Below, piece by piece: positions 13,750-14,524 of a stretch of DNA of 14,524 nt; the stretch's first letter is position 1, and every line of letters begins with the position of its first letter. Origin of the DNA: JAIBJN01 sp963838795. Lineage in GTDB: Bacteria; Actinomycetota; Thermoleophilia; Gaiellales; Gaiellaceae. The stretch is from positions 1 through 14,524 of the forward strand of contig CAWISL010000013.1 in assembly GCA_963838795.1 (NCBI GenBank), read 5' to 3'. The position numbers and the translations under genes are program-made. The notes beneath the pieces are model-generated. The model worked only from the letters and a program-made list of their open reading frames with translations, was not told the DNA's origin and ran no database searches.

Positions 13750-14165
13750 CCTTCGACGCCCGCGATAGCCTCGGCCAGCCAGGTAGGCATGCGCGTCGGG
13801 CGCAGCGTGTCGGCGTTCACGCAGGCGTGGCCGGTCCAGCCGTCCGCGACGATCCCCGGCGGGTCGCTGGTGCGCTCGACGACGTACTCGAAGCGGAAGC
13901 GGGCGCCGCGGACGTCGGTGGCGCGGACGTGGATGCGCAGCTCGTCGTCGAAGCGCACGCCGCCCCGGTAGCGCACCGAGGCCTCGGTGGTAGTCGCGTC
14001 GACGCCCTGCTCCACCAGGCCCTTGTAGCCGCCGGGGAACTGGCCGAGATAGGCGACGCGCGCGATCTCGAACCAGACGAGATAGACCGCGTTGTGGACG
14101 ACGCCCTGCGCGTCGGTCTCGTTGAAGCGCACGGTCAGGTCCGTGGCGAAGCGGTAGCCGTCCAT
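13746..14165 (-). CDS. YbgC/4-hydroxybenzoyl-CoA-type thioesterase
   Basis: A 139-aa single hot-dog domain that hydrolyses acyl-CoA thioesters in the cytoplasm. The signature VRFNETDAQGVVHNAVYLVWFE includes the catalytic Asp18, and VWFEIARVAYL begins the central helix. ASVRYRGGVRFDDELRIHVR and FRFEYVVER supply the beta strands; the family usually has 130-150 residues. ATG at 14165 fits the family start, about eight residues before the first strand motif; a TTG at 14204 would add 13 unlikely residues. Its substrate is unknown, though an acyl-CoA dehydrogenase lies two genes away. It converges with the VanW gene, the two stops overlapping in CTAG if the proposed VanW tail is right. No clear promoter is visible. 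Confidence 0.92.
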   Translation of the reverse strand: MDGYRFATDLTVRFNETDAQGVVHNAVYLVWFEIARVAYLGQFPGGYKGLVEQGVDATTTEASVRYRGGVRFDDELRIHVRATDVRGARFRFEYVVERTSDPPGIVADGWTGHACVNADTLRPTRMPTWLAEAIAGVEG

Positions 14166-14224
14166 CGAGCCGGAACTTTCGCAGCACCGCTCGTGTCCAA
14201 GCAACCGAGATGAAGGAGGACACG

Positions 14225-14524
14225 ATGCGGAAGGTCATGCTCGTACTGCTGGTCGGCGTGCTGGCGCTCACCGCCGCGGCCTGCTCGTCGGGAACGACGA
14301 CGACGAGAGATGCGGGCGACTACGGTGGGGCCGTCGCCGCGGAAGAGACGGCAGCCGACGCCGGGGAAGCCGAGTCTGGCGGTGGCGAGGACGCCGTCGC
14401 CGTGGCTCAGGGGAGCTCCGTTCCCTCGGTCGGGCCGCGCGTCATCCAGACGGCGTCGCTCGATCTCTCGGTTCCCAGGGACGAGTTCGAGAAGGTCGTT
14501 GCGCAGGCCCGGTCAGCTCGCGAT
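14225..14524 (+). CDS. DUF4349-like lipoprotein, N-terminal part (cut by window end)
   Basis: The open frame runs off the window after 100 codons. ATG at 14225 has a strong SD (AAGGAGGA at 14213-14220). The N-terminus MRKVMLVLLVGVLALTAAAC is a lipoprotein signal peptide with lipobox TAAAC, so the protein is probably lipid-anchored on the outer face of the membrane. A low-complexity Thr/Gly/Ala/Glu linker follows (TTTTRDAGDYGG, AAEETAADAGEAESGGGED), then VGPRVIQTASLDLSVPRDEF, which resembles the start of DUF4349 domains (R-x-I-x-T-A-x-L-x-L-x-V). The family's function is unknown; full members usually carry a coiled coil and a C-terminal membrane segment, which would lie beyond the window. Confidence 0.75.
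   Translation, partial: MRKVMLVLLVGVLALTAAACSSGTTTTRDAGDYGGAVAAEETAADAGEAESGGGEDAVAVAQGSSVPSVGPRVIQTASLDLSVPRDEFEKVVAQARSARD

Overview
The window is about 14.5 kb of very GC-rich, densely packed bacterial DNA, apparently chromosomal. High GC, frequent GTG/TTG starts, leaderless TANNNT promoters, a Ku protein, a VanW/G5 cell-wall protein and a PcsB-like NlpC/P60 hydrolase suggest a high-GC Actinomycetota lineage. Thermoleophilia/Gaiellales is my best guess, but it is inference from composition and gene content, not a database match. I see no insertion sequence, phage gene, CRISPR array or integration site.

Layout, left to right: a LuxR-family response regulator (-); a divergent pair of secreted cell-wall proteins sharing a related N-terminal coiled-coil module, one ending in a 3D domain (-), the other in NlpC/P60 (+); a secreted lysyl oxidase (-); Ku (+); a 57-residue protein (-) behind a leader with an intrinsic terminator; an alpha/beta hydrolase and a lipoprotein (+); a Nif3-like protein (-); tRNA-Pro(CGG) (+); a CoA-binding protein (-); a nitrilase-family amidase and a HAD phosphatase (+); an acyl-CoA dehydrogenase followed by a small exported protein (-); a VanW/G5 protein (+); a hot-dog thioesterase (-); and the start of a DUF4349-like lipoprotein (+) cut by the window end.

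Transcription direction alternates almost throughout, so nearly every gap is a divergent promoter or a convergent end. Several divergent promoters are only 22-23 bp long, with overlapping -10 boxes and start codons right at the predicted +1. Three convergent gene pairs share their stop codons in one CTAG.

Themes are cell envelope (3D protein, NlpC/P60, VanW/G5, lysyl oxidase, lipoproteins), DNA end joining (Ku) and small-molecule or acyl-CoA housekeeping. Four genes carry clear single-base frameshifts inside otherwise well-conserved protein sequence (response regulator, lysyl oxidase, lipoprotein, VanW), and a fifth (NlpC/P60) may have one near its start. Sequencing or assembly error is more likely than decay. 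The most interesting items are the symmetric leaderless promoters, the attenuator-like leader before the 57-residue gene, the paired coiled-coil hydrolases and the complete lysyl oxidase active site.
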